Of a DNA stretch of 64,000 bases, positions 48,899 through 57,512 are shown piece by piece. The translations under genes were made by a program, and so were the position numbers. The DNA is from Elusimicrobia bacterium GWC2_64_44 (GTDB lineage: Bacteria > Elusimicrobiota > Elusimicrobia > Elusimicrobiales > UBA9959): positions 1 through 64,000 of the forward strand of contig MGUG01000005.1 of NCBI GenBank assembly GCA_001799845.1, given 5' to 3'. The stretch's first letter is position 1; every line of letters begins with the position of its first letter. Below the pieces are notes generated by a model. It saw nothing but the letters and a program-made list of their open reading frames with translations, was not told the DNA's origin and made no database searches.

Positions 48899-49420
48899 AT
48901 GAAAGTACACATGAACGTTTATGATTTCGCCATAAAGATGGAGCTGGACGGCAGGGGCTTTTACGAGGGACTGGCCCGGGAGACGCGGCACGCCGGCCTG
49001 CGCGGCATCTTCCTGCAGCTCGCCGCCGACGAGCAGAAGCACCAGGATATTTTCCAGACACTGAAGAAGGAGGCCAGGCCGGAGACGATGAAGGCCAGCA
49101 CCGCCCTTGAGCAGGCCAAGAGCGTGTTCGCGGACCTGCTGGCGAAAAAGGAAACTTTCGCCCCCGCCGGGGACCTGGACAGCTACCGGCACGCGATGAA
49201 ACTGGAGGCGGACAGCTTCCGGCTCTACGAAGGTGCGGCCAAAAAGGAGCAGGACAAGGGGATCAGGGAGCTCCTGCTGCTCATCGCCGGCGAGGAGCAC
49301 AGGCACTACGATATCCTGCGGAACATCTACGATTTCGCCAACGCCCCCAGCCAGTACCTGGCCTGGAGTGAGTTCAGCAACCTGGAAGAGTTCCGGCAGT
49401 TCGGCCGCGACGTGGATTGA
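48899..49420 (+). CDS. Rubrerythrin-family ferritin-like protein
   Basis: 173 residues from ATG 48899, preceded by AAGGGGGAC; an upstream ATG at 48863 has no ribosome site and overlaps the -10. Two antiparallel helix pairs carry diiron-type motifs: ELDGRGFYEGLA, ADEQKHQDIF, KLEADSFRLYE and AGEEHRHYDIL. There is no rubredoxin domain and no signal peptide. A cytoplasmic role in iron or peroxide handling is likely. It is monocistronic, with its own promoter and terminator. Confidence 0.88.
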   Translation: MKVHMNVYDFAIKMELDGRGFYEGLARETRHAGLRGIFLQLAADEQKHQDIFQTLKKEARPETMKASTALEQAKSVFADLLAKKETFAPAGDLDSYRHAMKLEADSFRLYEGAAKKEQDKGIRELLLLIAGEEHRHYDILRNIYDFANAPSQYLAWSEFSNLEEFRQFGRDVD

Positions 49421-49441
49421 CCGGAGCTTTAAGGCCGGATG

Positions 49442-49482
49442 AAAAAGCCCGGGAGAGGCAGCCGCCACTCCCGGGTATTTTT
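49442..49482. terminator. Bidirectional intrinsic terminator
   Basis: Stem CCCGGGAG / CTCCCGGG with a 12-nt loop, flanked by TATTTTTCG on plus and, on minus, CTTTTTC. It serves the ferritin-like gene (plus) and the dienelactone hydrolase gene (minus). Confidence 0.82.
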
Positions 49483-49496
49483 CGTTAACAGGAAGG

Positions 49497-50273
49497 CTAT
49501 CGGAATATCTCGCCGAAGAAGTCCAGCAGCGCCCGCCAGGAGCGGCGGTCTGCCTTTTCGTCATAGGCCCCCCCGCTCTTCACGTCGGACCCGGCGGCCG
49601 GGTTGCTGAAGCGGTGCACCGCCCCGCCGTAGGCCACCAGCTGCCAGTCGGCGCCTGCCGCGCGCATCTCTGCCTCGAACCCGGCCACCGCCGCCGAGGA
49701 CACGAAAGGGTCGTCCGCGCCGTGATAGACCGCTATTTTTGCCTTAACGGCTCCGGGCGCCGCCGGCAGCGCGGTATCCAGGCTGCCGTGAAAACTGGCA
49801 GCGCCGGAGAGCGCCGCGCCCGAGCGCGCCAGCTCCAGCGCCGCGCCGCCGCCGAAGCAATAGCCGATGACCGCCGTCCTGGCCGGGTCCACTCCTGGCT
49901 GTCTCTTCAGTTCGGCCAGCGCCGCCCCGGCGCGCCGCCGCAGCAGCGCCCTGTCTCCGCGGTATTTGCCGGCTTCCGCGGCAGCCGCCGCCTGCGTTGA
50001 GGGCCGCACGCCCTTGCCGTAGATATCCCCGGCGAGGGCCACGTAGCCCAGCTTCGCCAGCTGGTCGGCCCGGCTTTTTTCGTAAGGGCCCAGGCCGGTC
50101 CATTCGTGGAATACCACCACGCCGGGACGCTTGCCCTTCAGCGCCGGGTCGTAGGCCAGGTAACCCTCCAGCTTTACCTCCCCGTCGAAGTAGTCCACCT
50201 CCGCCGTCCTGATCTCCGCCCCGGCCCGGCCCGCCAGCGCCAGGCCCATCACCGCCGCCGTCAGTATTTTCAT
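49497..50273 (-). CDS. Exported dienelactone hydrolase-family protein
   Basis: 258 residues from ATG 50273 (GGGGGGAT before it) with a signal peptide (MKILTAAVMGLALAGRAGA). The alpha/beta-hydrolase core shows VFHEWTGLGPYEKSRADQLA, the nucleophile elbow GYCFGGG with catalytic Cys, HGADDPFV for the acid and AVHRFSNP for the His. Dienelactone hydrolases open lactones, but exported members are mostly uncharacterised esterases. It is 10 bases downstream of the lipid desaturase gene, probably one transcript. Confidence 0.9.
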   Translation of the reverse strand: MKILTAAVMGLALAGRAGAEIRTAEVDYFDGEVKLEGYLAYDPALKGKRPGVVVFHEWTGLGPYEKSRADQLAKLGYVALAGDIYGKGVRPSTQAAAAAEAGKYRGDRALLRRRAGAALAELKRQPGVDPARTAVIGYCFGGGAALELARSGAALSGAASFHGSLDTALPAAPGAVKAKIAVYHGADDPFVSSAAVAGFEAEMRAAGADWQLVAYGGAVHRFSNPAAGSDVKSGGAYDEKADRRSWRALLDFFGEIFR

Positions 50274-50283
50274 ATCCCCCCCT

Positions 50284-51033
50284 TTATGCCTCATTCACCC
50301 GGCCGGAAGGCGGCAGTTCATAATTTCCGTAGTGCAGGTCGGTGCCGCGCTTGTAGCCGGGATAAAATCTTTTCGCTACCAGGTCCGCCAACGGGTCGGT
50401 GAGGGCGTTGAGGAAGGTGTAGCTCACATTGTCTTCCAGGTGGTGCCTGGCGTGCAGGCGCTTGTCGAGCAGCAGCCGGGCCCGGCCCAGCAGCAGGACC
50501 CACCGTGAAGTGGAGTTGTGGGCCAGGTAATGCGAAACCTCCGCCACCGAGGATAATACGCCGAAATACGCCAGCCCCCAGACCAGCGCCGGGCTGACGC
50601 CGGGGGCGTAGGACAGAAGGGCGGCGGCGGCGAGACAGGGAACCAGCCACACCTTGGAACCGCTCTCGTTGAAGTATACGAAGGGCAGCGGGTGATCCTG
50701 GTACCGGGGCCGCTTGTGATGCAGGTGAAAATTGGCTATCAGCGGCCCGCCCAGGGACTCGTAATCGTCCATGCAGTCGGTGTGCATGTGCACCAGCCCG
50801 TTGACGAAGTCCGCCGCGAGGTAAGCCGCGGCAAAGACAAGCAACTGCCGCGCCGCTCCTATGGAATGGGCGGAAGCCCTGTAAACCAGGAAAGCCTGCA
50901 GCGAGACATTGGCCGCCGCCACGAGCTTGCCGAAGACCTTGTACCGGCGCCGCCCCTCGTAGAGGGCCATCGCCGCGTTGAACTGGGCGCGCTTGAGGCG
51001 CAGCCCGTCGTCAGCTGTATCTTTGTTGGTCAT
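50284..51033 (-). CDS. CarF/TMEM189-type lipid (plasmanyl) desaturase
   Basis: 249 residues with about four hydrophobic helices and the His pattern of the TMEM189/Kua/CarF family: NGLVHMHTD, FHLHHKRP, SHYLAHNSTSR and RLHARHHLEDNVSYTFLN. Characterised members (CarF in Myxococcus, PEDS1 in animals) introduce the vinyl-ether bond of plasmalogens with O2 in the membrane. If active, this bacterium could make plasmalogens aerobically. Other genes for ether-lipid synthesis are not seen in the window. Confidence 0.82.
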   Translation of the reverse strand: MTNKDTADDGLRLKRAQFNAAMALYEGRRRYKVFGKLVAAANVSLQAFLVYRASAHSIGAARQLLVFAAAYLAADFVNGLVHMHTDCMDDYESLGGPLIANFHLHHKRPRYQDHPLPFVYFNESGSKVWLVPCLAAAALLSYAPGVSPALVWGLAYFGVLSSVAEVSHYLAHNSTSRWVLLLGRARLLLDKRLHARHHLEDNVSYTFLNALTDPLADLVAKRFYPGYKRGTDLHYGNYELPPSGRVNEA

Positions 51034-51181
51034 AAAACAGCCGCGGCGCGAACTCGCCGCCGCCCCTTTGCCGCTATAATACCATAAAGGTACCGGGACC
51101 TCCCGGCCGGGCGCGAAAGCGCTAAAAGAATGCGGAATTCTGCCGCCGCGCTTATATTCTACAATTCAGGCAGGGGGTAGC
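51034..51181. other. Divergent intergenic region
   Basis: 148 bases. TATTAT on minus (about 51076-51081) and TATATTC/TACAAT on plus (about 51153-51163) are -10 candidates without good -35 boxes. No gene seen. Confidence 0.35.
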
Positions 51182-52246
51182 ATGTCTCTTGAAACAGAAG
51201 CCGAAAGGGTCCGCGCGCGGCGGAAGGCCGCCGGCCTGGAAGGGCTGGTGCGCGGCCTTGAGTTCGCCGTAATAAACGTACAGCCGGAGCTGCAGGCCGA
51301 CGCCGCGGAAGAGTTGCTGCGCACTACGGGCCACTTCTGCCGCCAGGCCTATGAGGACGAGGATCACCGCGACTTCGTGCTGAGCACCCCGGGCTCGGCG
51401 GACCTGGTAGTCAGGTCGCGCCGGCGCGGCAAGAACCCGTTCGGCGGCGTCAACAGCCGCCGCCTGACCGCCAGGCTGCCGGACACGCGCCTGGAAACCT
51501 TCGTCTTTCTCGTCGAAGATCTGCCCAGGTACGCCGCCATCCAGAGGGGCCGCGGAATAAAGTTCCTGACCCCCCGCGTCGTGGAGAACGACAAGTATTT
51601 CTTTATCCAGACGCCGCCGTCCGCCTATACCGGCAATTCTACCGGCTTCGTGCAGTGGAAGGGCGCGGCGCGCGATTTCCTGCACAGCGGCGCGCGGGAA
51701 CTGCCGCGGCCGGTCAAACCGGACCTGCCTTACCTTAAGAACATCGGCTGCCTGGACCACGCAGCCACCCGCGTCACGGCGGAGAACCGCGACCGGGCCA
51801 TGCTGGAGTTCATGGACCTGACCGGTTACAACTTCGAGTTCGCCGTATACGTGGAGGAGCTGAACTCCATCACCAACGTCACGCGTGTGACGGAGACGGA
51901 TTTCGCGCTGGTCTTCACGTCGGGTATAAAGCCCTTCGTCGACGAGGCCTCCTCCGGCCCGACGGAGAAGTTCGTGCACCTCTACGGGGCCCGCACCCAC
52001 CACCTGGCCTTCGACACGGAGAACATAGAAGACACTTTCGCCGCGCTGGCGCGCGACGGCATGAAATACCTCATCGAGCTGGTGGGATCCGAGCAGGAAG
52101 GCCTGAAGCAGACCTTCACCGTACCTTCGAGGAACACCTTTCTCGTCAATGAATACATCCACAGGTACGGGGACTTCGACGGCTTCTTCACCAGGAGCAA
52201 CGTCACGGCCCTCACCCGGGCCTCGGGGAATATCCCCAACGATTAA
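51182..52246 (+). CDS. hpd: 4-hydroxyphenylpyruvate dioxygenase-like protein
   Basis: 354 residues; CAGGGGGTAGC precedes the ATG. Two VOC half-domains. The Fe(II) ligands expected for HPPD are present: His193 (GCLDHAATRV), His in THHLAFDTENI (273/274) and Glu324 (LVNEYIHRYGDFDGFF). HPPD converts 4-hydroxyphenylpyruvate plus O2 to homogentisate in tyrosine breakdown; the close relative hydroxymandelate synthase cannot be excluded. No homogentisate dioxygenase gene is in the window. The N-terminal half is more divergent than usual. Confidence 0.8.
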   Translation: MSLETEAERVRARRKAAGLEGLVRGLEFAVINVQPELQADAAEELLRTTGHFCRQAYEDEDHRDFVLSTPGSADLVVRSRRRGKNPFGGVNSRRLTARLPDTRLETFVFLVEDLPRYAAIQRGRGIKFLTPRVVENDKYFFIQTPPSAYTGNSTGFVQWKGAARDFLHSGARELPRPVKPDLPYLKNIGCLDHAATRVTAENRDRAMLEFMDLTGYNFEFAVYVEELNSITNVTRVTETDFALVFTSGIKPFVDEASSGPTEKFVHLYGARTHHLAFDTENIEDTFAALARDGMKYLIELVGSEQEGLKQTFTVPSRNTFLVNEYIHRYGDFDGFFTRSNVTALTRASGNIPND

Positions 52247-52281
52247 GATCCGCGGAACATTAAAGAGAGCAGGGAGGAAAC

Positions 52282-52635
52282 ATGTCTTACGTCGACGGTT
52301 ACGTGCTGGCGGTCCCCAAAAAGAAGCTTGCGGCTTACCGCGTAATGGCCAGGCAAGGCGAGAAGGCCTGGCGCAAGCACGGAGTGCTGGACTATAAGGA
52401 ATGCTCGGGCGACGACCTGAAGCCCAAGTGGGGCGTTCCGTTCACGCGCATGATGAAATGCCGCCCCGGCGAAACGGTGGTCTTCTCTTTCATCGTCTAT
52501 AAATCCCGCGCCCACCGGGACCGGGTCAACGCCAAGGTGATGAAGGACATGGAGAAGATGCCCATGCCAAAGGACGTGCCCTTCGACATGAAGCGCATGG
52601 TCTACGGCGGGTTCAAGACGCTGGTCGGGGATTAG
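52282..52635 (+). CDS. DUF1428-family protein
   Basis: 117 residues; GGGAGGAAAC precedes the ATG. It matches the DUF1428 (YbaA) pattern throughout: YVDGYVLAVPKKKLAAYR, WRKHGVLDYKEC, VVFSFIVYKSRAHRDRVNAKVM and a final MVYGGFKTLV. The fold is a dimeric alpha-beta barrel; the function is unknown. Found as an isolated gene, 35 bases after the HPPD-like gene. Confidence 0.92.
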   Translation: MSYVDGYVLAVPKKKLAAYRVMARQGEKAWRKHGVLDYKECSGDDLKPKWGVPFTRMMKCRPGETVVFSFIVYKSRAHRDRVNAKVMKDMEKMPMPKDVPFDMKRMVYGGFKTLVGD

Positions 52636-52685
52636 CTCGCGCCGCGAACTTTTTCCGTAAGCCGCGATACCCGGGAGGAAGGGTT

Positions 52686-53096
52686 ATGAAGCGACGAACG
52701 CTGTTTCTCGGTGCGCTGCTGCTCTTATGCGGCTGCGCCACCACGGCAAATTATAAGAAGGTGGTGGGTTCCTGGGTGGGCGCTGACGCGGAGACCCTGG
52801 TAAGCGCCTGGGGCTACCCGTCGCGGACTTTCGAGGCGCCCAACGGCAACACCGTCTACGAATACTCCAACAGCGAGACCTACCAGACTTCCAGGCACAC
52901 TATCTACACCTACGACCCGCAGACGCGCACCGGGTTCGCCACCACCCACGGCGGCGACACGCTCACCTTCCACTGCCGGACCTTCTTCGAGGTGAACGGC
53001 GGGAAGAAGGTGGTGAAGGCCAGCTTCAAGGGCAATTCCTGCAAGGCCACGGCGCCCGAAGAAACCCCGGGCGCTGAGCGGGGCCTCAAAAGATAA
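52686..53096 (+). CDS. Small lipoprotein with SmpA/OmlA-like motif
   Basis: 136 residues with a lipoprotein signal (MKRRTLFLGALLLLCGC). The segment LVSAWGYPSRTFEAPNGNTVYEYS resembles the L-x-x-x-x-G-x-P-x-x-x-x-x-x-x-G-x-x-x-x-x-Y pattern of SmpA/OmlA-like and related bacterial lipoproteins. Function unknown. Its 3' end overlaps the convergent gene by 11 bases. Confidence 0.75.
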   Translation: MKRRTLFLGALLLLCGCATTANYKKVVGSWVGADAETLVSAWGYPSRTFEAPNGNTVYEYSNSETYQTSRHTIYTYDPQTRTGFATTHGGDTLTFHCRTFFEVNGGKKVVKASFKGNSCKATAPEETPGAERGLKR

Positions 53097-53541
53097 TTCT
53101 GAAACCCGCGGCCGCGCTCAGGCGGAACTCGGTGTCGGGCAGCAGGTCCATGATCGGGGCCAGCTCGAGGAAAGCGGTAAAGCGCACGTCCTTGAAGAAG
53201 TACTGCAGGCCCACCGGGAAACGTGCGCCCAGCCGCGATTTATCCTCCAGCTTTATACTGCCCCCTACGCCGTAGTAGACCGGCAGGCTGCCTTCCTTGG
53301 GCGAGAAGACGTCGCGCTTGTACCAGAGCCGGTCGGCGTGAAAGCTCAGCTTGTCCTCTCCGGTGGTGGACCAGGCCAGGGCCGCGTCCATGGCCCCGCC
53401 GCCGGCCAGGTCCATCTTGCCGCTGAGGCCAGTAGGCTCGCCGACGATAACTCCCAGCTCGTACTTCTGCGCCGCCGAAGCGCCAGCCGGCGCGGCCGCG
53501 CAAAGCGCCGCGCCCAGGCATATAAGGCATGACTTTTTCAT
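53086..53541 (-). CDS. Small outer-membrane beta-barrel protein
   Basis: 151 residues with a signal peptide (MKKSCLICLGAALCAAAPAGASA). It has repeated short amphipathic strands (YELGVIVGEPTGLSGKMDL, LSFHADRLWY, FRLSAAAGFRIIF) ending in a C-terminal Phe, as for 8-strand barrels. The opening resembles small DUF3996-like outer-membrane proteins. Function unknown. Confidence 0.7.
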   Translation of the reverse strand: MKKSCLICLGAALCAAAPAGASAAQKYELGVIVGEPTGLSGKMDLAGGGAMDAALAWSTTGEDKLSFHADRLWYKRDVFSPKEGSLPVYYGVGGSIKLEDKSRLGARFPVGLQYFFKDVRFTAFLELAPIMDLLPDTEFRLSAAAGFRIIF

Positions 53542-53598
53542 GTTCCCCCCTGATCTAACTAGCTAAAAATCTTACGTCATCTTTTCGCCGGCGCCCTT

Positions 53599-53844
53599 TC
53601 AGCCCCCTGAGAAAGGGGACATGAGGGTGATACGGTCGCCGTCGGAGATGGGGGCGTCCCAGTCCACGAACTTGTCGTTGACGGCGGCTTTGGAAATGTT
53701 GGTGGTGAGCGGGATGGCCTTGTTCGTTTGCAGCTCGTGCAGCAGCTCGCGGGCGGTGGCGGCCTCGGTCTCGTAAGGGTCGTTCTGTATGCCGCGCCGC
53801 TCGCCTATCAGGGCGAAGTAGCGCACGGTGATCTTTTTCTTCAT
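53599..53844 (-). CDS. MoaD/ThiS-family sulfur carrier protein
   Basis: 81 residues, a beta-grasp protein starting KKITVRYFALIGERRG and ending SPFSGG with the C-terminal Gly-Gly that is adenylated and thiocarboxylated. It overlaps the end of xdhB by four bases. The E1-like activator is encoded at 57513, so carrier and activator bracket the xdhAB genes. It likely supplies sulfur for the molybdopterin dithiolene or for the hydroxylase cofactor; no moaE was seen in the window. Confidence 0.9.
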   Translation of the reverse strand: MKKKITVRYFALIGERRGIQNDPYETEAATARELLHELQTNKAIPLTTNISKAAVNDKFVDWDAPISDGDRITLMSPFSGG

Positions 53845-56099
53845 TTCCCCTCCTCAGGGCCGTGCAGGTACATGAAGGCCCGCTCCGGCGTGATCGGCAG
53901 CGGCGGGATGGGTTTGTCCTTGCGCACGCCGCGCAGCGCGTCCACCAGGGCGAGGTAAGCCCCTAGGCCGTGCACCAGCGGCGGCTCGCCGATGGCCTTG
54001 GAATTGCAGACGGCGTAAGGATTGGACGAGTCCTTAAGCAGCGTGACCTCGAACCTGGCGGGGACGAACTTGATGTCCGGCACCTTGTAGCAGTTCACCC
54101 CGGTCAGCACGCGGCCGTCGGGGGCGTAGCGGAGCTGCTCCATGGTGGCCCAGCCCATGCCCTGCACCACGGCGCCCTGCACCTGGCCCAGGTCTATCTC
54201 GGGAGACAGGGATTCCCCGGCGTCCTGCACCACCTCGACGGCTTCCACCGTATAGGTGCCGCGGAGGAGATCCAGGTTCACCTCGGTCAGCGAGGCGCCG
54301 TAGCTGTAGTAGGCGAAGGGGCGGCCCTGCTCGGTCTCGACGCTGTAATGCAGGTTGGGCGTGGCGTAGAAGGCGTGCTCGGAGAGGTCCACGCGCGCCC
54401 ACTGCGCGGCCGCGGCCAGTTTCTCCCAGGTCATCACGGGGCCCTTTTCCCCGACGCAGACCGCCCCGCCGCAGATGGAGACGCCGGCGGGGTCGTCGCA
54501 GCTCAGGTGGCGGGCCGCGAACTCGAGCAGGCGCTCGCGCAGCTTTTCACAGGCCAGCTTGGTGGCCATGCCGTTGAGGTCCGCCCCGGTGCTGGCGGAA
54601 GTGGGCGAGGCGTTGGGGATGCGGGAAGTGTTGGTGGTATCGACGCGGACCCGGTCCACGGGAATGCCCAGCGTCCGGGCCGCCACTATGCGGATCTTGG
54701 CGTTGACGCCCTGGCCCATCTCCACGGCGCCGGTGCTCACCGAAACGCTGCCGTCGACGTAGATATTGACCAGCGCGCTGGCCTGATTGAGCGCGGTCTG
54801 CGCGAAAGAGATGCCGAAGCAGACCGGCACCACGGCCAGGCCCTTTTTGTTATCGGTGTGGGCCGCATTGTAGGCCGAGACCGCCGCGCGGCGCGCGGCT
54901 ATGCCGGCCTGCTTATCCAGCGTGTCCCAGCAGCGCACGGCGTTCACGCCGGAAAGTTCCACGCCGTAGGGCAGGGTGTCGCCGTCGCGCAGCAGGTTGC
55001 GGCGCTTCAGCTCCTCCGGCGTCACACCCATCAGTTCGGCCGCGTGGGTGAGCGCCGCCTCTATGGCCAGCGTCCCCTGCGGCACGCCGAAGCCGCGGAA
55101 GGCGTTGTTGGGCGGTATATTGGTGCGGCAGCTGACGCCTGAGACCCGCAGGCTCGGGATATTGTAGGAGCCGCTGACGTGCAGGATAGACCGCCCGAGA
55201 ACCGCGGGAGAGATGTCCGCGCAGGCCCCGGCGTGCTGGTAGAGGTCTATCTCGTAAGCCAGGATCTTCCCCTCGCCGTCGAGGCCCAGCTTGTAATCGT
55301 ATTCGTAGGCGTGGCGCTTGCCGGTGGTGGCTATGTCCTCGTTGCGTGAGAGCGCAAGCTTCACCGGGCGCTTGAGCAGGTAAGCGGCCATGGCCGGGGC
55401 CGTTATCCAGACGGCCGTGGACTCCTTGCCGCCGAAGCCGCCGCCCAGGCGGCGGATGTCGAGCTCCACCTTGTGCATGGGGATGCCAAGCACTTCGGCG
55501 AGGTGGTGGTGGAAAGCCCCGGGAGACTGGGCGCTGGCGTGCACCTTAATGGTGTCGTGCTCTCCGGGCACAGCCAGCGCGCGCTGCGTCTCGAAATAGA
55601 AATGTTCCTGCGGGCCGCTGGCGAGTTTGCCCTGCGCCACGTATTTGCACCGGGCGTAGGCGCCGGCCAGGTCGCCGGTCACGCGCTCGCGGCGCTTGCC
55701 GTGGATCAGGCCTTTAGCCGCGGCCTCGCGCGGGCTGAAGACAGCCGGGAGCGGCTCAATGTCGGCCTGTATGAACTTCAGCGCCAGGAGGGCGGCGCGC
55801 CGGGACTCCGCCACTACCAGCGCTATGGGCTGGCCTATATATTCCACGCTGTCCACGGCCAGCAGGGGCTGGTCCTTCAGGATGTGCCCCACCTGGTTGA
55901 GGCCTGGCACGTCTTTGTGCGTGTAGACGGCGGCCACGCCGGGGGCCGCGGCGGCTTTGGAAACGTCCAGAGATCTTATCTTGCCGCGGGCCACGGGCGA
56001 GGTGAAGAGCACCGCGTGCAGACAGCCCTCCGGCGCGGGGATATCGTCGATGAAGCGCGAGGTGCCGCGCACGTGCATCAGCATGTCTTCGTTCTTCAT
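53841..56099 (-). CDS. xdhB: Molybdenum hydroxylase large subunit (xanthine dehydrogenase family)
   Basis: 752 residues, the molybdopterin-binding subunit. Recognisable motifs in order: GxxRFIDDIPAPEG, QEHFYFETQ, RRLGGGFGGKE, AFRGFGVPQ, VEMGQGVN, SPTSASTGADLNG and the catalytic GEPP near the C-terminus (KAIGEPPLVHG). The Glu and Arg at xanthine-binding positions are conserved, but FRGFGVPQ differs by one residue from the usual FRGFGGPQ, so the substrate (purine or other N-heterocycle/aldehyde) is not certain. It follows xdhA with a four-base overlap and pairs with it as an (AB)2-type enzyme in the cytoplasm. Confidence 0.92.
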   Translation of the reverse strand: MKNEDMLMHVRGTSRFIDDIPAPEGCLHAVLFTSPVARGKIRSLDVSKAAAAPGVAAVYTHKDVPGLNQVGHILKDQPLLAVDSVEYIGQPIALVVAESRRAALLALKFIQADIEPLPAVFSPREAAAKGLIHGKRRERVTGDLAGAYARCKYVAQGKLASGPQEHFYFETQRALAVPGEHDTIKVHASAQSPGAFHHHLAEVLGIPMHKVELDIRRLGGGFGGKESTAVWITAPAMAAYLLKRPVKLALSRNEDIATTGKRHAYEYDYKLGLDGEGKILAYEIDLYQHAGACADISPAVLGRSILHVSGSYNIPSLRVSGVSCRTNIPPNNAFRGFGVPQGTLAIEAALTHAAELMGVTPEELKRRNLLRDGDTLPYGVELSGVNAVRCWDTLDKQAGIAARRAAVSAYNAAHTDNKKGLAVVPVCFGISFAQTALNQASALVNIYVDGSVSVSTGAVEMGQGVNAKIRIVAARTLGIPVDRVRVDTTNTSRIPNASPTSASTGADLNGMATKLACEKLRERLLEFAARHLSCDDPAGVSICGGAVCVGEKGPVMTWEKLAAAAQWARVDLSEHAFYATPNLHYSVETEQGRPFAYYSYGASLTEVNLDLLRGTYTVEAVEVVQDAGESLSPEIDLGQVQGAVVQGMGWATMEQLRYAPDGRVLTGVNCYKVPDIKFVPARFEVTLLKDSSNPYAVCNSKAIGEPPLVHGLGAYLALVDALRGVRKDKPIPPLPITPERAFMYLHGPEEGK

Positions 56100-57490
56100 A
56101 CGGCCTCCCCCGCCGCTGCGGTACTGGCGAAATGCGCGCGCACCAGCTGCCCGAGCAAAAGCTTCTTGTAGGCCGCCGAGCCGCGGATGTCGTCTATCGG
56201 CCTGGCCTCGCCTTCGGCCGCCCTGGCGAGGGCCTCTACAGTTTCAGCGTCCAGCTTTTGGCCTTTGAAAGACTCCGTGTTCAGGAGCAGCGGCACCTCG
56301 GCTACGCCGCCGGCGGAGAGCTTCAGGTCGGTTATCGCGCCGCCGGGCCCGGTAGTCAGCAGCAGCGCGGAGTTAACAGCCGCGGTGTCGAGCGTGGCAC
56401 GGTTCGAGATCTTTTCGAAATGGTAGCGGGCGCCCTCCGGCAGCAGGGGAATAACTATCTCGCTGACCAGTTCGCTGCAGCCCAGGTCGGTCTTCTTGTA
56501 GCTGAGGTAGAACTTGGAGAGCGGCACTTCCCGCCTGCCGCCAGTACCCGTAATGACCATCCGCGCGTCGAGCGCGAGCAGTATGACGGTGGCGTCGCCT
56601 ATGGGCGAGGCGTTGACCACGTTGCCGGCCAGGGTAGCTTTGTTGCGCAGTATGGCCGAGGAATGCCTCAGGAAATCTTTCTCGAGGGCCGGAAAATGCA
56701 GCAGCACCTCCGGCGACAGGCGGAACTCCTCTATGGTGACGGCCCCGCCCACGCGCAGCACGCCGCCGTCGATCTTGATGTAGTTCAGGTCCGGACGCCT
56801 GGACAGGAAGCAGAGCTCGCTGTCGATGAGCTGCCCGGGTTTCTGGACGAAGAGGTCCGTGCCGCCGGCCACCAGCACGGCGTTCCCGCCCGCCGCCGCC
56901 GGTTCGGCCTCAAGCCGGGCGAGGCGCGCCGGGATCTCTTTGAAATAGGCCGGCACTACTCCGGCGGCTGCCAGCTCCCCCAGGCGCTTGGCCGGGGGCA
57001 GGTCCATCTTGGCCAGGCTCGCGCACAGGGCGCGCGCCGCGTTGCGGATGGAGACGTAGCCGGTGCAGCGGCAGATATTGCCGTCCAGCGCGTCTACCGC
57101 GCCTTCGTAAGAAAGTTTTTTGGCCCCGAGGCAGAAGCCGGTGAGCGACAGCACTATGCCGGGCGTGCAGAAGCCGCACTGCGAGGCGCTGTGCTCGACG
57201 ATAAGCTTCTGCACCAGCGTCAGCTCCGCTCCGGAGAGGCCTTCCACGGTGACCACATGGCAGCCGTCGACATCCCCGATAGGCAGCAGGCAGGAGGCGC
57301 AGGCCTTGTACGAAACGGCGCCATCGGCCCCGCGGCGTCCCACCAGCACGGTACACGCGCCGCATTCCCCCTCGCGGCAGGCTTCCTTGGTGCCCGACAG
57401 GCAGCTGACATCGCGGACGAACTCCAGCACCGTCAGGCCTGGGCGTTCGCCGGTGCTTATAAGCCGCTCGTTAAGGATGAAACTGGTCAT
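56096..57490 (-). CDS. xdhA: Molybdenum hydroxylase Fe-S/FAD subunit
   Basis: 464 residues, fusing the electron-transfer domains. A plant-type [2Fe-2S] domain has CREGECGACTVLVG and CASCLLP; a second [2Fe-2S] domain has QCGFCTPGIVLS and GNICRCTGY; the FAD domain has LVAGGTDLFVQKPG and GNVVNASPIGD. It passes electrons from the Mo centre to FAD and NAD+. It is 22 bases downstream of the E1-like gene and overlaps xdhB (ATGA). Confidence 0.94.
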   Translation of the reverse strand: MTSFILNERLISTGERPGLTVLEFVRDVSCLSGTKEACREGECGACTVLVGRRGADGAVSYKACASCLLPIGDVDGCHVVTVEGLSGAELTLVQKLIVEHSASQCGFCTPGIVLSLTGFCLGAKKLSYEGAVDALDGNICRCTGYVSIRNAARALCASLAKMDLPPAKRLGELAAAGVVPAYFKEIPARLARLEAEPAAAGGNAVLVAGGTDLFVQKPGQLIDSELCFLSRRPDLNYIKIDGGVLRVGGAVTIEEFRLSPEVLLHFPALEKDFLRHSSAILRNKATLAGNVVNASPIGDATVILLALDARMVITGTGGRREVPLSKFYLSYKKTDLGCSELVSEIVIPLLPEGARYHFEKISNRATLDTAAVNSALLLTTGPGGAITDLKLSAGGVAEVPLLLNTESFKGQKLDAETVEALARAAEGEARPIDDIRGSAAYKKLLLGQLVRAHFASTAAAGEAV

Positions 57491-57512
57491 TTATACCTCT
57501 TTGACCGGCGCG

